From assembly GCF_003315205.1 (NCBI RefSeq), contig NZ_QNRR01000002.1, positions 1-64,000 on the forward strand: a stretch of 64,000 nt of DNA. Direction: 5' to 3'. The notes under the pieces are model-generated. The model ran no database searches, was not told the origin of the DNA, and was given only the letters and a program-made list of their open reading frames with translations. Both the position numbers and the translations under genes were made by a program. Each line of letters starts with the position of its first letter. Position 1 is the stretch's first letter. Of the stretch, positions 54,060 through 63,300 are shown one piece after another. Source of the DNA: Roseimicrobium gellanilyticum. Lineage in GTDB: Bacteria > Verrucomicrobiota > Verrucomicrobiia > Verrucomicrobiales > Verrucomicrobiaceae.

Positions 54060-56432
54060 TTACACCCTCTCCACCGTCACCAACACCCCCTTCGACGTCG
54101 GCGTATTGCTCACCTCCGCCGTGCTATCCACCGGCACCAGCACATTCGCCTCCGGGAAATAGGCCGCCGCTGTGCCCGCCGGAATATCATACGGAATCGC
54201 CAAGAAGTTCCGCGCGACTCGGGTCTCGCCGTTCCAGTGGCTCGTGATGTCCACGGGCTTTACGGGGCCGATACCGCGGGCCTTCATATCCTCCGGATTC
54301 AAGAACACAATGCGGCGTTCGTTGCTGATGCCGCGGTAGCGGTCGTGCAGGCCGTAGACGGTGGTGTTGAATTGGTCGTGGCTGCGGAAGGTTTGCAGCA
54401 CCAACTGACCGGGGCCAGCCTCCAGGGAGGTGAGGGGATGGGACGTGAAGACGGCGCGTCCGTTGCCAGTGGGCGTGTTGAAGACACCTTCGCGGGCGGC
54501 GTTATACAAATAGAAGCCGCCGGGCGTGCGCACGCGTTCGTTGAAGTTCTCGAAGCCGGGGATCACGGCCTCCACCTTGTCGCGGATGAGGTCGTAGTTT
54601 CCGTAGAGCTCGCGCCAGGGCACGGTGCTGCGGCCTTTCAACGTGGCCTCGGCGAGGCGGGCGACGATGGCGGTCTCGCTCAGGCACTGGTCGCTGGGCG
54701 GCGTGAGGCGGCCCTGGCTCATGTGCACGATGCCCATGGAATTCTCCACGGTGACGAACTGCTCCATGCCATTCTGCAGGTCCACTTCCGAGCGGCCGAG
54801 GCAGGGGAGGATGAGGGCGCGCTTCCCGGTGATGAGGTGGCTGCGGTTCAGCTTCGTGGAGATGTGCGCGGTGAGATTGCAGTTCCGCAACGCAGCAGCG
54901 GTGAACTCGGTGTCCGGCGTGGCGGAGAGGAAGTTCCCACCGAGGCCGAGGAAAAACTTTCCCTGCCCCTCATGCATCGCCTTGATGGCCATGCAGGTGT
55001 CCCAGCCGTGGTGCCGCGGCGGGGTGAAGCCGAAGACTTTCCCGAGACTATCCAGGAACGAGTCCGGCATCTTTTCGAAGATGCCCATGGTGCGGTCGCC
55101 CTGCACATTGCTGTGGCCGCGCACGGGGCAGAGGCCTGCGCCCTCGCGTGCCACGGCGCCGAGCATGAGATGCACGTGCACGACCTCCTGGATGGTGGCG
55201 ACGGCATTGCGATGCTGCGTGAGGCCCATGGCCCAGCAGGAAATGAACTTCCGCGAGCCGGAGGCAATCTGCTGTGCGGCCTTCTTGATCTCCGCGCGCT
55301 CAATGCCGCTGTGTTTTTCAATCTCCTCCCACTTCGTGGCTTCCACCTGCTTGCGATAGGCTTCGTAGCCGATGGTGCGATCCTTGATGAAGGTCTGGTC
55401 GAGCACCTTGCCGGGGTTCTCCCGTTCCATGCCGAGCAGCGCCTTCGCGATGCCGCGGAAGAGGGCCATGTCGCCATTGATGCGCACCTGGAGATACTGG
55501 CTGGTGAGCTTCGTGGCGAGGCCCATCATGCCGATGACTTCCTGCGGATGCTTGAAGCCCAGCAGGCCCGCCTCGCGCAGGGGATTCACGGAGATGATCT
55601 TCGCCCCGTGACGCACGGCGCTCTGCAGGGCGCTGAGCATGCGTGGGTGGTTCGTGCCGGGATTCTGGCCGACCACGATGATGGTGTCCGCCTTGTCGAA
55701 ATCGGCAAGCTTCACGGTGCCCTTGCCCACGCCGAGCGTTTCCTTCAGCGCAGCGCCGCTCGACTCGTGGCACATGTTGGAGCAGTCGGGCAGGTTGTTC
55801 GTGCCGTACTGGCGGACGAAGAGCTGGTAGAGGAACGCTGCCTCATTGCTGGCGCGTCCGCTGGTGTAGAAGACGGCCTCATCCGGCGAGGCGAGTTTGT
55901 TCAGCTCGGCCGCCATGATGTTGAAGGCCTCGTCCCAGGACACCTGCTTGTAATGCGTGGCGCCCTCGCCAGCTTCCAGCAGCATGGGGTGGGTGAGTCG
56001 GCCCTGCTGCTCCAGCCAGTAGTCGGACTGCTCCGCGAGTTCACGCACGCTGTACTGCGCGCAGAACTCCGGCGTCACGCGCTTCAGCGTGGTCTCGGCG
56101 GCGATGGCCTTGGCCCCATTCTCACAGAACTCGGTGGGCGCACGATGGTCATCCGGGTCCGGCCAGGCGCAGGAGGGGCAGTCGAAGCCGTTCTTCTGGT
56201 TCAGCTTCAGCATGGCCTGCGTGCCACGCACCACGCCCGCCTGGGTGAAGACATGATTCAGCGAGGACAGCACCGCCGGTACCCCTGCCGCCGCATGCGA
56301 GGGCGAGCCGACGCGAATGCCCGTGTGCTCCTCCGGCGTCAGCGCGTTCGGCAGTCCCTCAGCGGGTGGCGTCGGCGAAGCGGGCGCTGGCTCGCTGGTG
56401 GTCTCGGATTCGGCTGGCGTGCGGGAAGACAT
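54060..56432 (-). CDS. FdhF/YdeP-family molybdopterin oxidoreductase
   Basis: A 790-residue molybdopterin enzyme. A Pro/Ser/Thr/Glu-rich 40-residue N-terminal extension is followed by the CxxC segment GFDCPSCAWPDPDDHRA (no full 4Fe-4S site), the molybdopterin-binding core (YTSGRASNEAAFLYQLFVRQYGTNNLPDCSNMCHESSG, DTIIVVGQNPGTNHPRM, CPVRGHSNVQGDRTMGI, FLGLGGNFLSATPD) and the C-terminal cofactor-binding domain (LQTFRSHDQFNTTVYGLHDRYRGI). This is the YdeP branch, whose reaction is unclear. ATG 56432 starts the protein; the open frame extends to 57674 on the reverse strand of the GHL10 gene and is not real. Confidence 0.85.
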   Translation of the reverse strand: MSSRTPAESETTSEPAPASPTPPAEGLPNALTPEEHTGIRVGSPSHAAAGVPAVLSSLNHVFTQAGVVRGTQAMLKLNQKNGFDCPSCAWPDPDDHRAPTEFCENGAKAIAAETTLKRVTPEFCAQYSVRELAEQSDYWLEQQGRLTHPMLLEAGEGATHYKQVSWDEAFNIMAAELNKLASPDEAVFYTSGRASNEAAFLYQLFVRQYGTNNLPDCSNMCHESSGAALKETLGVGKGTVKLADFDKADTIIVVGQNPGTNHPRMLSALQSAVRHGAKIISVNPLREAGLLGFKHPQEVIGMMGLATKLTSQYLQVRINGDMALFRGIAKALLGMERENPGKVLDQTFIKDRTIGYEAYRKQVEATKWEEIEKHSGIERAEIKKAAQQIASGSRKFISCWAMGLTQHRNAVATIQEVVHVHLMLGAVAREGAGLCPVRGHSNVQGDRTMGIFEKMPDSFLDSLGKVFGFTPPRHHGWDTCMAIKAMHEGQGKFFLGLGGNFLSATPDTEFTAAALRNCNLTAHISTKLNRSHLITGKRALILPCLGRSEVDLQNGMEQFVTVENSMGIVHMSQGRLTPPSDQCLSETAIVARLAEATLKGRSTVPWRELYGNYDLIRDKVEAVIPGFENFNERVRTPGGFYLYNAAREGVFNTPTGNGRAVFTSHPLTSLEAGPGQLVLQTFRSHDQFNTTVYGLHDRYRGISNERRIVFLNPEDMKARGIGPVKPVDITSHWNGETRVARNFLAIPYDIPAGTAAAYFPEANVLVPVDSTAEVSNTPTSKGVLVTVERV

Positions 56433-56657
56433 TTTCGGTGAGCGGTGCGACGGTGAGCGGTGGGTCAGTGGCAAAGAGCGGGAATCGGGCCTGCCGCTAC
56501 AGTCTAGTCTCGCAGAAAGAGATACGCTTGGCAACGGGGGAGCATGCAGGGAAGAAGGGGCGGGAATGCGCGGGGAGATGGTGTTTCTTTGCAAGGTCTT
56601 GCTGGCAGGATAGCCCGAACCGCGAATACTTGGACACCGCATTGCGTCCCACCCCCT

Positions 56658-57827
56658 ATGCTCGCCCGAACCCTTCCCAACCCCGTCCGCGCCCTGGTTG
56701 CCACGCTGCTCCTCGCGGTAGCTGCACCCTCCGCATCCCTCCACGCCGAGATGCGTTCCGCCTGGGTCGCCTCCGTACACAACTTGAACTTCCCCTCCGA
56801 GGCTGCACTTCCCGCCGAAGCCCAGCAGATGCAGATTCGCCGCATTGTGAGCCTGGCGGAGGCGAGCGGGTTGAATGCCCTCATGGTCCAGGTGCGGCCA
56901 GAAGGGGATGCGTTGTATCGTTCGCGCCTTGAGCCGTGGAGCCGCTTCGTCTCGGGAGCCCAAGGGGTGGATCCGGGTTATGACCCACTCGCCACCTTCA
57001 TCGCCGAGGGACGTGCGAAGGGCATCGCCATTCACGCGTGGATCAATCCCTACCGCGCAGCGACCAGCAGCAAAGTGACGCGTGCGCGCAATCACATCAC
57101 GAATACCATGCCCGGCGCGGTGCGCCGCGTGGGCTCCATGCTCTGGATGGACCCCGGCGAGCCCGCCGTGCGCCAGCATGTGGTGCGCGTGGTGCAGGAC
57201 ATCGTGAATCGCTACGACGTGGCCGGCGTGGTGATTGATGACTATTTCTATCCCTACCCCGGCAGCGGCATCCCGCGTGGCACCTTCCCCGATGACGCGA
57301 CCTATGCGAAGTATGGCAAGGGCCAGAGCCGCGGCGACTGGCGTCGTAACAACGTGCACTCCCTCGTGCGCGATCTGCACGGGGTGGTCTCCGGCTCGGG
57401 CAAACGTTTTGGCGTGAGTCCCTTCGGCATCTGGCGTCCGAATGTGCCCCCCGGCGTGGATGCCCAGCTCGACCAGGTGATGGAAATCTACTCCGACCCG
57501 CTCGTGTGGATGCGCGAGGGCTGGATTGATTACCTCTCCCCGCAGCTCTACTGGGCCGATGCCGGTCCGCAGAGCTACTCCGCCCTCCTGCGGTGGTGGC
57601 GTAGCCCGCAGGCCAATCCCCGCGGCGTGCCCATCATCCCCAGCATCGCCGCCGACCGCATGGGCGGCAGCCACAAGTGGCCCGCCAGTGAGATCGCGCG
57701 CCAGCTGGAGCTGGAGAAAAAAATAGGCCCCCGCCGTGCCAATAGTGCTGGCTTCATCATCTGGAGCATGGGCCCCGTGATGAAGGACCTGAAAGGCGTG
57801 CGCGGAGTGATACGGAGTTCGCGGTAG
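56658..57827 (+). CDS. Secreted GHL10-family (DUF187-like) hydrolase
   Basis: A 389-residue protein with a signal peptide (about 1-30) and the glycosyl-hydrolase-like 10 fold (YngK/UPF0748-type): EMRSAWVASVHNLNFPS, LNALMVQVRPEGDALYRS, GIAIHAWINPYRA, VAGVVIDDYFYPYPGSG, FGVSPFGIWRPN, WIDYLSPQLYWAD. These barrel enzymes are thought to cut peptidoglycan or other glycans. ATG 56658; the frame is open upstream to 56544. Divergent from the molybdoenzyme by 225 nt. Confidence 0.85.
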   Translation: MLARTLPNPVRALVATLLLAVAAPSASLHAEMRSAWVASVHNLNFPSEAALPAEAQQMQIRRIVSLAEASGLNALMVQVRPEGDALYRSRLEPWSRFVSGAQGVDPGYDPLATFIAEGRAKGIAIHAWINPYRAATSSKVTRARNHITNTMPGAVRRVGSMLWMDPGEPAVRQHVVRVVQDIVNRYDVAGVVIDDYFYPYPGSGIPRGTFPDDATYAKYGKGQSRGDWRRNNVHSLVRDLHGVVSGSGKRFGVSPFGIWRPNVPPGVDAQLDQVMEIYSDPLVWMREGWIDYLSPQLYWADAGPQSYSALLRWWRSPQANPRGVPIIPSIAADRMGGSHKWPASEIARQLELEKKIGPRRANSAGFIIWSMGPVMKDLKGVRGVIRSSR

Positions 57828-58475
57828 CGCGAATCAACGTAGCTCGCGAGTCCCTTCGCGAGTGTATTTCAAGAGGCAAAACCTCGCGAGTAATGCCACA
57901 GAGTCGCTTCCGGTTAACCAAAGAGACGAAGTGTAGCTTCAGCAGGAAGTCGGGTCTCCTGACCGGACAGCGTCCGATGGGTCTCCCGACCCGTCGTGCG
58001 AGTGGCGTGAGTACGCGAAGACATTCGAAGGAACGACCAAGCACTTCTGTGTGTTGCTCAGAGGCAGTTCAACACGCACTCGTGTCTTTCAAATTTCTGG
58101 CGGGTAGGAAAACCCGCCGGACGCTGTCCGGTCAGGAGACCCGACTTCCTGGCACACAGCGCGAACGGATCTCACGCGTGTATCTCAGAATGCAAACCTC
58201 GCGAAGGGACTCGCGAGCTACGTTGGAGGTGAGCCCTCGCTGCGTCTCTGCCTCCTCTGCATCGCACGACGTAACCAACACCCACATGCAAAACCCAACC
58301 AATCCTCTGCGTCCTTTGCCTCTGTGCCCCTTTGCGGTTAACCGGAATCGTCTCCACAACCCGGCTAACTCCCTGCACCAACGTTGCGGCTGCGAAGGAG
58401 GTTGAGATGCACAGAGCGAACGCACCACGCGAGTGTATTTCAGAGCGCAAAAAGCCTCGCGAAGGGACTCGCGAG
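57828..58475. other. Convergent intergenic region with nested palindromes
   Basis: No gene is seen between the GHL10 gene and the pyruvyl-transferase-like gene, which converge. The region holds the nested element 57835-58225, a purine-rich repeat near 58285-58340 and a further arm at 58456-58483. The hairpins could stop transcription from both sides. Confidence 0.6.
57835..58225. repeat. Nested inverted-repeat element
   Basis: Outer arms 57835-57862 and 58198-58225 are inverted copies of the caacgtagctcgcgagtccc family (also at 38407). Inside them 57944-57976 and 58118-58150 form a perfect 33-nt inverted repeat starting aggaagtcgggtctcctgac. Flanking the inner arms toward the centre are smaller hairpins (gggtctcccgaccc, cgggtaggaaaacccg). 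One element appears inserted in the other. Confidence 0.9.
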
Positions 58476-58483
58476 CTACGTTG
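58456..58483. repeat. Further arm of the ctcgcgagtcccttcgcgag family
   Basis: Identical to 58198-58225 in its core (ctcgcgaagggactcgcgagctacgttg). The stop codon of the pyruvyl-transferase-like gene (58476-58478, TAG on the minus strand) lies within it, so the repeat defines the 3' end of that gene. Confidence 0.85.
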
Positions 58484-59738
58484 GGCTTCCACCCGCCGCC
58501 TTCCGCAGCACCTCCATCGTCCTCTTCTGGTGTCCCTGCACCACCTCGCGTGCCTTCGCCGCTTTCGCTTTCGCTGCCGCAGGGTCCTTCGCCATCGCCA
58601 GCACGGTGCTGGGCAAACGCAGACGGTCCTCCGTGTTATCCAAATCAAACAACCAGTCACCTAGACCGATGTCCTGCCACATAAAACCCTTCGTCGTCTG
58701 CTCCACGAAGCGGCACACAATCGCAGGCACACCATTGCCGATGCACATGATGGGGCTGTGCATCTCATTGCCGAAGAGGCCGGCGCTGCGCACATAGGTG
58801 CTGAGCGCTTCATCCGTGAGCCAGAAGTTCTTGCGCCACACCACCTTGGCCTTCACGTCATTTGGCAGCGGGTCCACGATGAGCAGTTTGCCATCCTCCA
58901 TCTGGGTGGAATCCTCGGGACACACCAGCACCTTCATGTCTGTCTCCCGCGTCACGGCGATGATGGCCTCACGCAGCAGCACGTGGTCATGGTCCTTCAT
59001 CTCGTCATTGCGACGCTGCTTGTTCTCATCAAACGCATAACCCTTCTTCACCTTCCAATACGGCGCATTGCGCAGGTTCGGTATGGTGCAGAAGAATTTA
59101 CCCTCCTCCAATCCATGCTGCTTCATGAAGGCAAGCGCAGCCTCATCATTGCGCAAGTCGCAGCCGAACGCGCCATCCGGTCCGAAATCGATGATGGGAC
59201 ACTTCACGCCGCCGTCCTTCACCACCTTCAGTGAACGGCTGTCGCGCAGGAAGACAAAGCTCGCCGTATCCAGCAGCGCGCGGCAGTTGTCATCGAGACC
59301 GTTGTTCCGCATGATCTTCATGCCCGGGTCTCCCGCAGGAGCCATGGTGATGCCGTACACTCCGTATGGCTTGCCGGTTTCCTTCTTCCACTCCGCCACA
59401 TCACGATGCGCCGTGAGATACGGACCCGAGCCATGCAGGAGGAAATCACACGCGAAGACCTCGCTCTTGTCCTTCGTGATGGTGAGTTTCGGAAAGCGCT
59501 TCTTCAGCATCTCCTCCACGCCATTCTCCACATTCATCGGCCACAGGATGACCTCCATCTCCGGCAGATGCTTCTCAATCAACGCGAGCACACCCGGTGT
59601 ATGACCGATGTCCCCGATATTCACCGTCTGCCAGGACGAGCGCAACACGATGCGCGGCTTGCGTTCCCCCGCAGCAATCGCGGGAATGGATGCGAGCGCG
59701 GAGGCCAGGGCAGTATGTAGGAAGTGACGGCGATGCAT
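58476..59738 (-). CDS. Exported polysaccharide pyruvyl transferase-like protein
   Basis: A 420-residue protein starting MHRRHFLHTALASALASIPAIAAG, a Tat-like signal. The fold is that of the polysaccharide pyruvyl transferase family: QTVNIGDIGHTPGVLALIEKHLPEMEV, FLLHGSGPYL, GITMAPAGDPGM, SFVFLRDSRSLKVVKDGG, and YVRSAGLFGNEMHSPIMCIGNGVPAIV. This domain normally acts in the cytoplasm on exopolysaccharide sugars, so an export signal is odd. ATG 59738 chosen over 59795. Its last codons lie in the repeat at 58456. Confidence 0.78.
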   Translation of the reverse strand: MHRRHFLHTALASALASIPAIAAGERKPRIVLRSSWQTVNIGDIGHTPGVLALIEKHLPEMEVILWPMNVENGVEEMLKKRFPKLTITKDKSEVFACDFLLHGSGPYLTAHRDVAEWKKETGKPYGVYGITMAPAGDPGMKIMRNNGLDDNCRALLDTASFVFLRDSRSLKVVKDGGVKCPIIDFGPDGAFGCDLRNDEAALAFMKQHGLEEGKFFCTIPNLRNAPYWKVKKGYAFDENKQRRNDEMKDHDHVLLREAIIAVTRETDMKVLVCPEDSTQMEDGKLLIVDPLPNDVKAKVVWRKNFWLTDEALSTYVRSAGLFGNEMHSPIMCIGNGVPAIVCRFVEQTTKGFMWQDIGLGDWLFDLDNTEDRLRLPSTVLAMAKDPAAAKAKAAKAREVVQGHQKRTMEVLRKAAGGSPT

Positions 59739-59770
59739 GGGGAAGAATATCGTGTGATGCGATGTATGGG

Positions 59771-60478
59771 TCAGCGGGTTTTCCGCGGAAACCACTGGCG
59801 GTTATCCCATATCTGATGGGAGAGGGGCCTTGGTGGCGGCTCCAGGATGATGGAACCAGCGAGGATCAGTCCCTTTGGTGTTTCATGAATGGTGGCGTCC
59901 GCAAGGTAGGGCGGAATGTCGGTGCCTACAATTTGGGCCCGAACTGACGATGCCTCGGGAGGCACTACGCTTTTCACTACGCTGGCCGGATAGCGCGTCA
60001 GGCTGATTCCGAGTTTCCTTTGGAACTCCTCCAGGTCTTTGATGGGCTCAGCCGGAATGAGCACCCAAACACACTTGCATATGCGGATTTCAAACTCGAC
60101 GCCGGATTTGAATTTTGCCACCACCATGTCCAGTCCTCCGGATTCCGGAGTTGCAGGACAGAGCACTCCTTTCCTCTGGCCTTTTGCTGGAATGCCCAAA
60201 GCCTTCAGCAGCATCCGATCCATGGAGGTATTGGCAAACATGTCTGCCATGGGAAGAGGTGGCCCAGTGTGAGGCACCGCCTTTTGCCCGGCCAGCATCA
60301 ATGCCGTGGAGGTCCAGGGGTCTTTCTTGAACGTGTGATCGGGATCACCCGGCATGAATTCTCGATGCCAGTCATAGGCTGAATTATCGAGCTCCAGGTC
60401 CTCCCAAACCGGCTCCTCCGCCATGCAGGTGACGGCGAGAAACAAAAGAGGAAGCAGGCAACGGGCAATGGCATGCAT
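59771..60478 (-). CDS. Hypothetical secreted protein
   Basis: A 235-residue protein with a signal peptide (MHAIARCLLPLLFLAVTCMA). Mature part contains GVLCPATPESGG, KFKSGVEFEIRICKCVWVLIPAEP and a Pro-rich end (LEPPPRPLSHQIWDNRQW). No family recognised. It lies 32 nt upstream of the pyruvyl-transferase-like gene on the same strand, so they may be co-transcribed. Confidence 0.65.
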   Translation of the reverse strand: MHAIARCLLPLLFLAVTCMAEEPVWEDLELDNSAYDWHREFMPGDPDHTFKKDPWTSTALMLAGQKAVPHTGPPLPMADMFANTSMDRMLLKALGIPAKGQRKGVLCPATPESGGLDMVVAKFKSGVEFEIRICKCVWVLIPAEPIKDLEEFQRKLGISLTRYPASVVKSVVPPEASSVRAQIVGTDIPPYLADATIHETPKGLILAGSIILEPPPRPLSHQIWDNRQWFPRKTR

Positions 60479-60558
60479 GGCAGGTGATGCGGGCTGCATG
60501 AGACTGGCAGAAAGCCGGAGGGAGGGCAATGCGAGAAAATGCCACTGCCCGTCTCCAT

Positions 60559-61500
60559 CTACTGCGCACTCTGCGCCACCGGCTTCATCAGCACCTCATA
60601 CGCATACTGCGCCAGCATCTTGTGCGCTTGCGTGGTGGGGTGCAGACCATCCGCGGAGAAGAGATGCTTGTCATCATTCGCGCCCTTCGTCACTTCCACG
60701 AAGCCGTACTTCGCCGGGTCCTTTGCCACATCCGCGAAACGCGCATGCAGATCCAGCTTCGTGAGGGTGAGTCCCGGATTCGCCTTCTGCAGGCGCGCGA
60801 TGGCCGCATCCATCTCGGTGTTGTGCGCCTGCACCGCACGCGTGATGGCTGCAAGATACACGCCGGACACCTCCACACCAAAGGGCTTCGCACGCATCGC
60901 CACGGAGGGTGCCTGCGCCACATCGAAGAGGTCACCCCACATCACGTGCCGCACGCCCGCACCCGCGAGCGCCTGGATTTGGGACTCCGTGCTCTTCGCC
61001 ACGGCCACACCCACCGCATCCAGCTTGGCCCACTTCGTCGCAATCTGGTCGAGGCCGATGGAGGCGAGCATGAGGTCATTCGTGCCGATGACAATCACGT
61101 GCAGCGCATTCTTCTTCACCCCATCCTTGTTGAAAGCGGGATTGAGATAACGCTTCGAGACCTGCTGCGTGAGATGCTGGCCACGGTTGCGATCCTTGTT
61201 CATCGCCGCAGTGGCCTCCGTGGTCGCGCCGCCCACGGCATAGTTCGTGCCGCCGTAGTAGTAGGACATGCCCGAGGGCTTGAAGTCCGGGACATTCAGC
61301 AACCCGGGACCCGCGAGTACCTTCACCCAGTTCTCGCGGAATTTGATGTCCGGCTTCCTCGTTTCCACCGAGCGATTTCCCATGTCCGAGAGACTGTCGC
61401 CGAAGGTCACCAGTCCATCGATGGCCTGCGCCGTGCAGGTTTCAGCGAGGGCAAGCTGGAAGCAGAAGGCGAGAGCGAGCAGGGCGGAAAGTCGACGCAT
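60559..61500 (-). CDS. Secreted SGNH/GDSL lipase-esterase-like hydrolase
   Basis: A 313-residue protein with a signal peptide (about 1-24). Block I FGDSLSDMGN holds the catalytic Ser, block II glycine is in YYYGGTNYAVGGAT, block III is VIGTNDL (Asn) and block V is DGLHPTTQAH with Asp and His. This is the autotransporter/thermolabile hemolysin-type GDSL group. ATG 61500 starts the signal peptide. Substrate could be an acyl or acetyl ester on a polysaccharide. Confidence 0.88.
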   Translation of the reverse strand: MRRLSALLALAFCFQLALAETCTAQAIDGLVTFGDSLSDMGNRSVETRKPDIKFRENWVKVLAGPGLLNVPDFKPSGMSYYYGGTNYAVGGATTEATAAMNKDRNRGQHLTQQVSKRYLNPAFNKDGVKKNALHVIVIGTNDLMLASIGLDQIATKWAKLDAVGVAVAKSTESQIQALAGAGVRHVMWGDLFDVAQAPSVAMRAKPFGVEVSGVYLAAITRAVQAHNTEMDAAIARLQKANPGLTLTKLDLHARFADVAKDPAKYGFVEVTKGANDDKHLFSADGLHPTTQAHKMLAQYAYEVLMKPVAQSAQ

Positions 61501-61636
61501 GGGGTGGGGGAATGGAAAGGGCCGGAGTGGATACGCTAGAGGAGGCTGGCGCGCCACACTTCCCTAGACGACGCCGTCCCGCGCTTGGTTACAAGGATGC
61601 GTTTGGCCCCGGCGCAGGCCTGTGTCATCATGCACC

Positions 61637-62416
61637 ATGTCCTCGGAGCGCACCCCACTCATCTTCACCCTCGCTGCGGTGGCCGGCGTGCTGGTGGTAG
61701 CGCTGGTGGGTTGGCTGTTCGACCGCACCCTCATGAACCCGGCATCACGAATCCCCGAGCGCTTCGCTCGTGAACTGCCTCCCGCGTGCCGGCAGATCAT
61801 GCTGGTGGTCTCGCCGCATGAGACTTCCATCACGGCGAAGTTGTGGCTCATGGAGCGCAGGGACGAGGGCGGCTCATGGAGACTTCATCGTGGCCCCATC
61901 GATGTGACCCTGGGTCGCAATGGCCTCGCGTGGGGCATCGGTGAGCACTCGGATCCGCCACCGGAAGGTTTCCGCATCAAGCATGAAGGAGACGGGTGCA
62001 GCCCCGCAGGCATCTTCCGTATTCCCTTTGCCTTCGGTCTCGCTTCGCCAGAGGCGGCCGCACACTTGCGCCTGCCCTATACATTCCTCTCACCAGATAT
62101 CTTCGGCATCGAGGACCCCAACTCCCGCTACTACAACCAGGTGGTGGATGTGACCAAGGTCCAGCGCGACTGGCCGGACAATGAACACCTGCCCATGCGG
62201 CGCTACACTTCGTTGTATTATTGGGGCGCTTTCGTCGAGCACAATCCCCAGCGCATCCCCGGTGCCGGCTCCTGCATCTTCCTCCATCGCTGGCCCGGTC
62301 CCGGTGAATCCACCGCAGGCTGCACCGGAATGACCGAGCAGGACCTCGGCGACGTGCTCACATGGCTGGACCCCGCCCTGGAACCCCGCCTCGTACAGTG
62401 CGTGGAGGGATGGTGA
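61637..62416 (+). CDS. L,D-transpeptidase-like (YkuD-type) protein
   Basis: A 259-residue protein with a membrane anchor (LIFTLAAVAGVLVVALVGWLF, about 8-28) and a YkuD-like catalytic segment: IFLHRWPGPGESTAGCTGM, with H217 and C229 spaced as in the H-x(12-16)-[ST]-x-GC pattern. An aromatic-rich core (GVFRIPFAFGLASPE, YYNQVVDVTKVQRDW) precedes it. Predicted to cross-link or modify peptidoglycan. ATG 61637 (MSSERTPLIF) is preferred over 61622. Confidence 0.75.
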   Translation: MSSERTPLIFTLAAVAGVLVVALVGWLFDRTLMNPASRIPERFARELPPACRQIMLVVSPHETSITAKLWLMERRDEGGSWRLHRGPIDVTLGRNGLAWGIGEHSDPPPEGFRIKHEGDGCSPAGIFRIPFAFGLASPEAAAHLRLPYTFLSPDIFGIEDPNSRYYNQVVDVTKVQRDWPDNEHLPMRRYTSLYYWGAFVEHNPQRIPGAGSCIFLHRWPGPGESTAGCTGMTEQDLGDVLTWLDPALEPRLVQCVEGW

Positions 62417-62437
62417 ATCGTCGCGCTCTTTCGCTGC

Positions 62438-62710
62438 TCAAATCTCCCCACGCGTCGGCCTTGGATGACCGGTGAGCAAATCATACGTCACTTCCGCCAC
62501 GGAACCGCGCAGGTCAAACGTCTGCCCGTCTGCCATGGCGATGGACAGGGTGAAGATGTCGTCGTCGCTGGGCGGATTGTTGAACTCGATTTCTTCGTCG
62601 CCATCCTCGGAAGGAACGGGCGCATACCCCGCCGTCAGGGAGACAATCTGTGAGCTCTGGATGTAGACGTGCGGATTGCCGTCGATGGAAATGGGAATGA
62701 ACTCGGCCAT
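62438..62710 (-). CDS. Small conserved hypothetical protein
   Basis: A 90-residue protein starting MAEFIPISIDGNPHVYIQ, beta-rich with an acidic loop (SEDGDEEIEFNNPPSDDD) and ending GHPRPTRGEI. No family recognised. Converges with the transpeptidase-like gene (21 nt). ATG 62710 is preferred over 62782. Confidence 0.6.
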   Translation of the reverse strand: MAEFIPISIDGNPHVYIQSSQIVSLTAGYAPVPSEDGDEEIEFNNPPSDDDIFTLSIAMADGQTFDLRGSVAEVTYDLLTGHPRPTRGEI

Positions 62711-62848
62711 AAGGAGAAAGCGGGTGTTACTCCCTTCCTTACCCACTCGCCGTAACCGAAGCAAGCCAAGATGCAGACACACCGATGCATTTCACAAAAC
62801 CCACCGGCCTCATTCCTGAAAACTTAAATCTTAAAACTGAAAACTCGC

Positions 62849-63205
62849 CTACTTCAGCGCCTTCGCCCACTCCTCCTCCTTGAAGCCCACCAGGTACACC
62901 CCCGCATCCTTGTCGAGCGCGAAGGGCCGCTTCACCAGATTGCCGTGCTCAGAGAGCAGCTTCAGCGCATCCGCTTCACTCATGTCCGCAAGCTTGTCCT
63001 TGATGCCCATGGCGCGGTAGTCCTGGCCGGAGGTATTGAAGAGCGGCTTGAGATCACCACGCGCTTTCAGCATGGCCTTGAGCTCAGCCACGGAAGGTGG
63101 CGTTTCACGGATGGGCTTCTCATCAAAGGAAATGCCCTGTGCCTTCAGCCATTTGGTGGCGGACTTGCACGTGGAGCAGCCTGCATAGGTATACACTTTG
63201 AGCAT
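62849..63205 (-). CDS. ArsC/Spx-family protein
   Basis: A 118-residue thioredoxin-fold protein with the redox pair C10-S-T-C13 (YTYAGCSTCKSATKWL), then DEKPIRETPPSVAEL and the late GNLVKRPFALDK and YLVGFKEEEW, as in the Spx/MgsR/YffB group. Members are regulators or glutathione-linked reductases. Without a DNA-contact partner nearby, I keep only the family name. Divergent from the M14-like gene at 63301. Confidence 0.85.
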   Translation of the reverse strand: MLKVYTYAGCSTCKSATKWLKAQGISFDEKPIRETPPSVAELKAMLKARGDLKPLFNTSGQDYRAMGIKDKLADMSEADALKLLSEHGNLVKRPFALDKDAGVYLVGFKEEEWAKALK

Positions 63206-63300
63206 GCTTCACTGATACGGAATGTGGCCGAAGGCTCAAGTACGATGTCCCACTGAAGAATGGCGTCCGTGTGGCGTACCTGTCCCTCCTCACCGCACGC

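Noticed and set aside
54237-56441. A 734-codon open frame on the plus strand antisense to the molybdoenzyme
   Set aside because: It is an antisense shadow. The minus-strand frame has complete molybdopterin-enzyme motifs; high third-position GC keeps the opposite frame open.
56433-57674. N-terminal extension of the molybdoenzyme frame to 1204 codons
   Set aside because: The extension is the complement of the GHL10 gene, which has its own signal peptide and conserved motifs. ATG 56432 is the true start.
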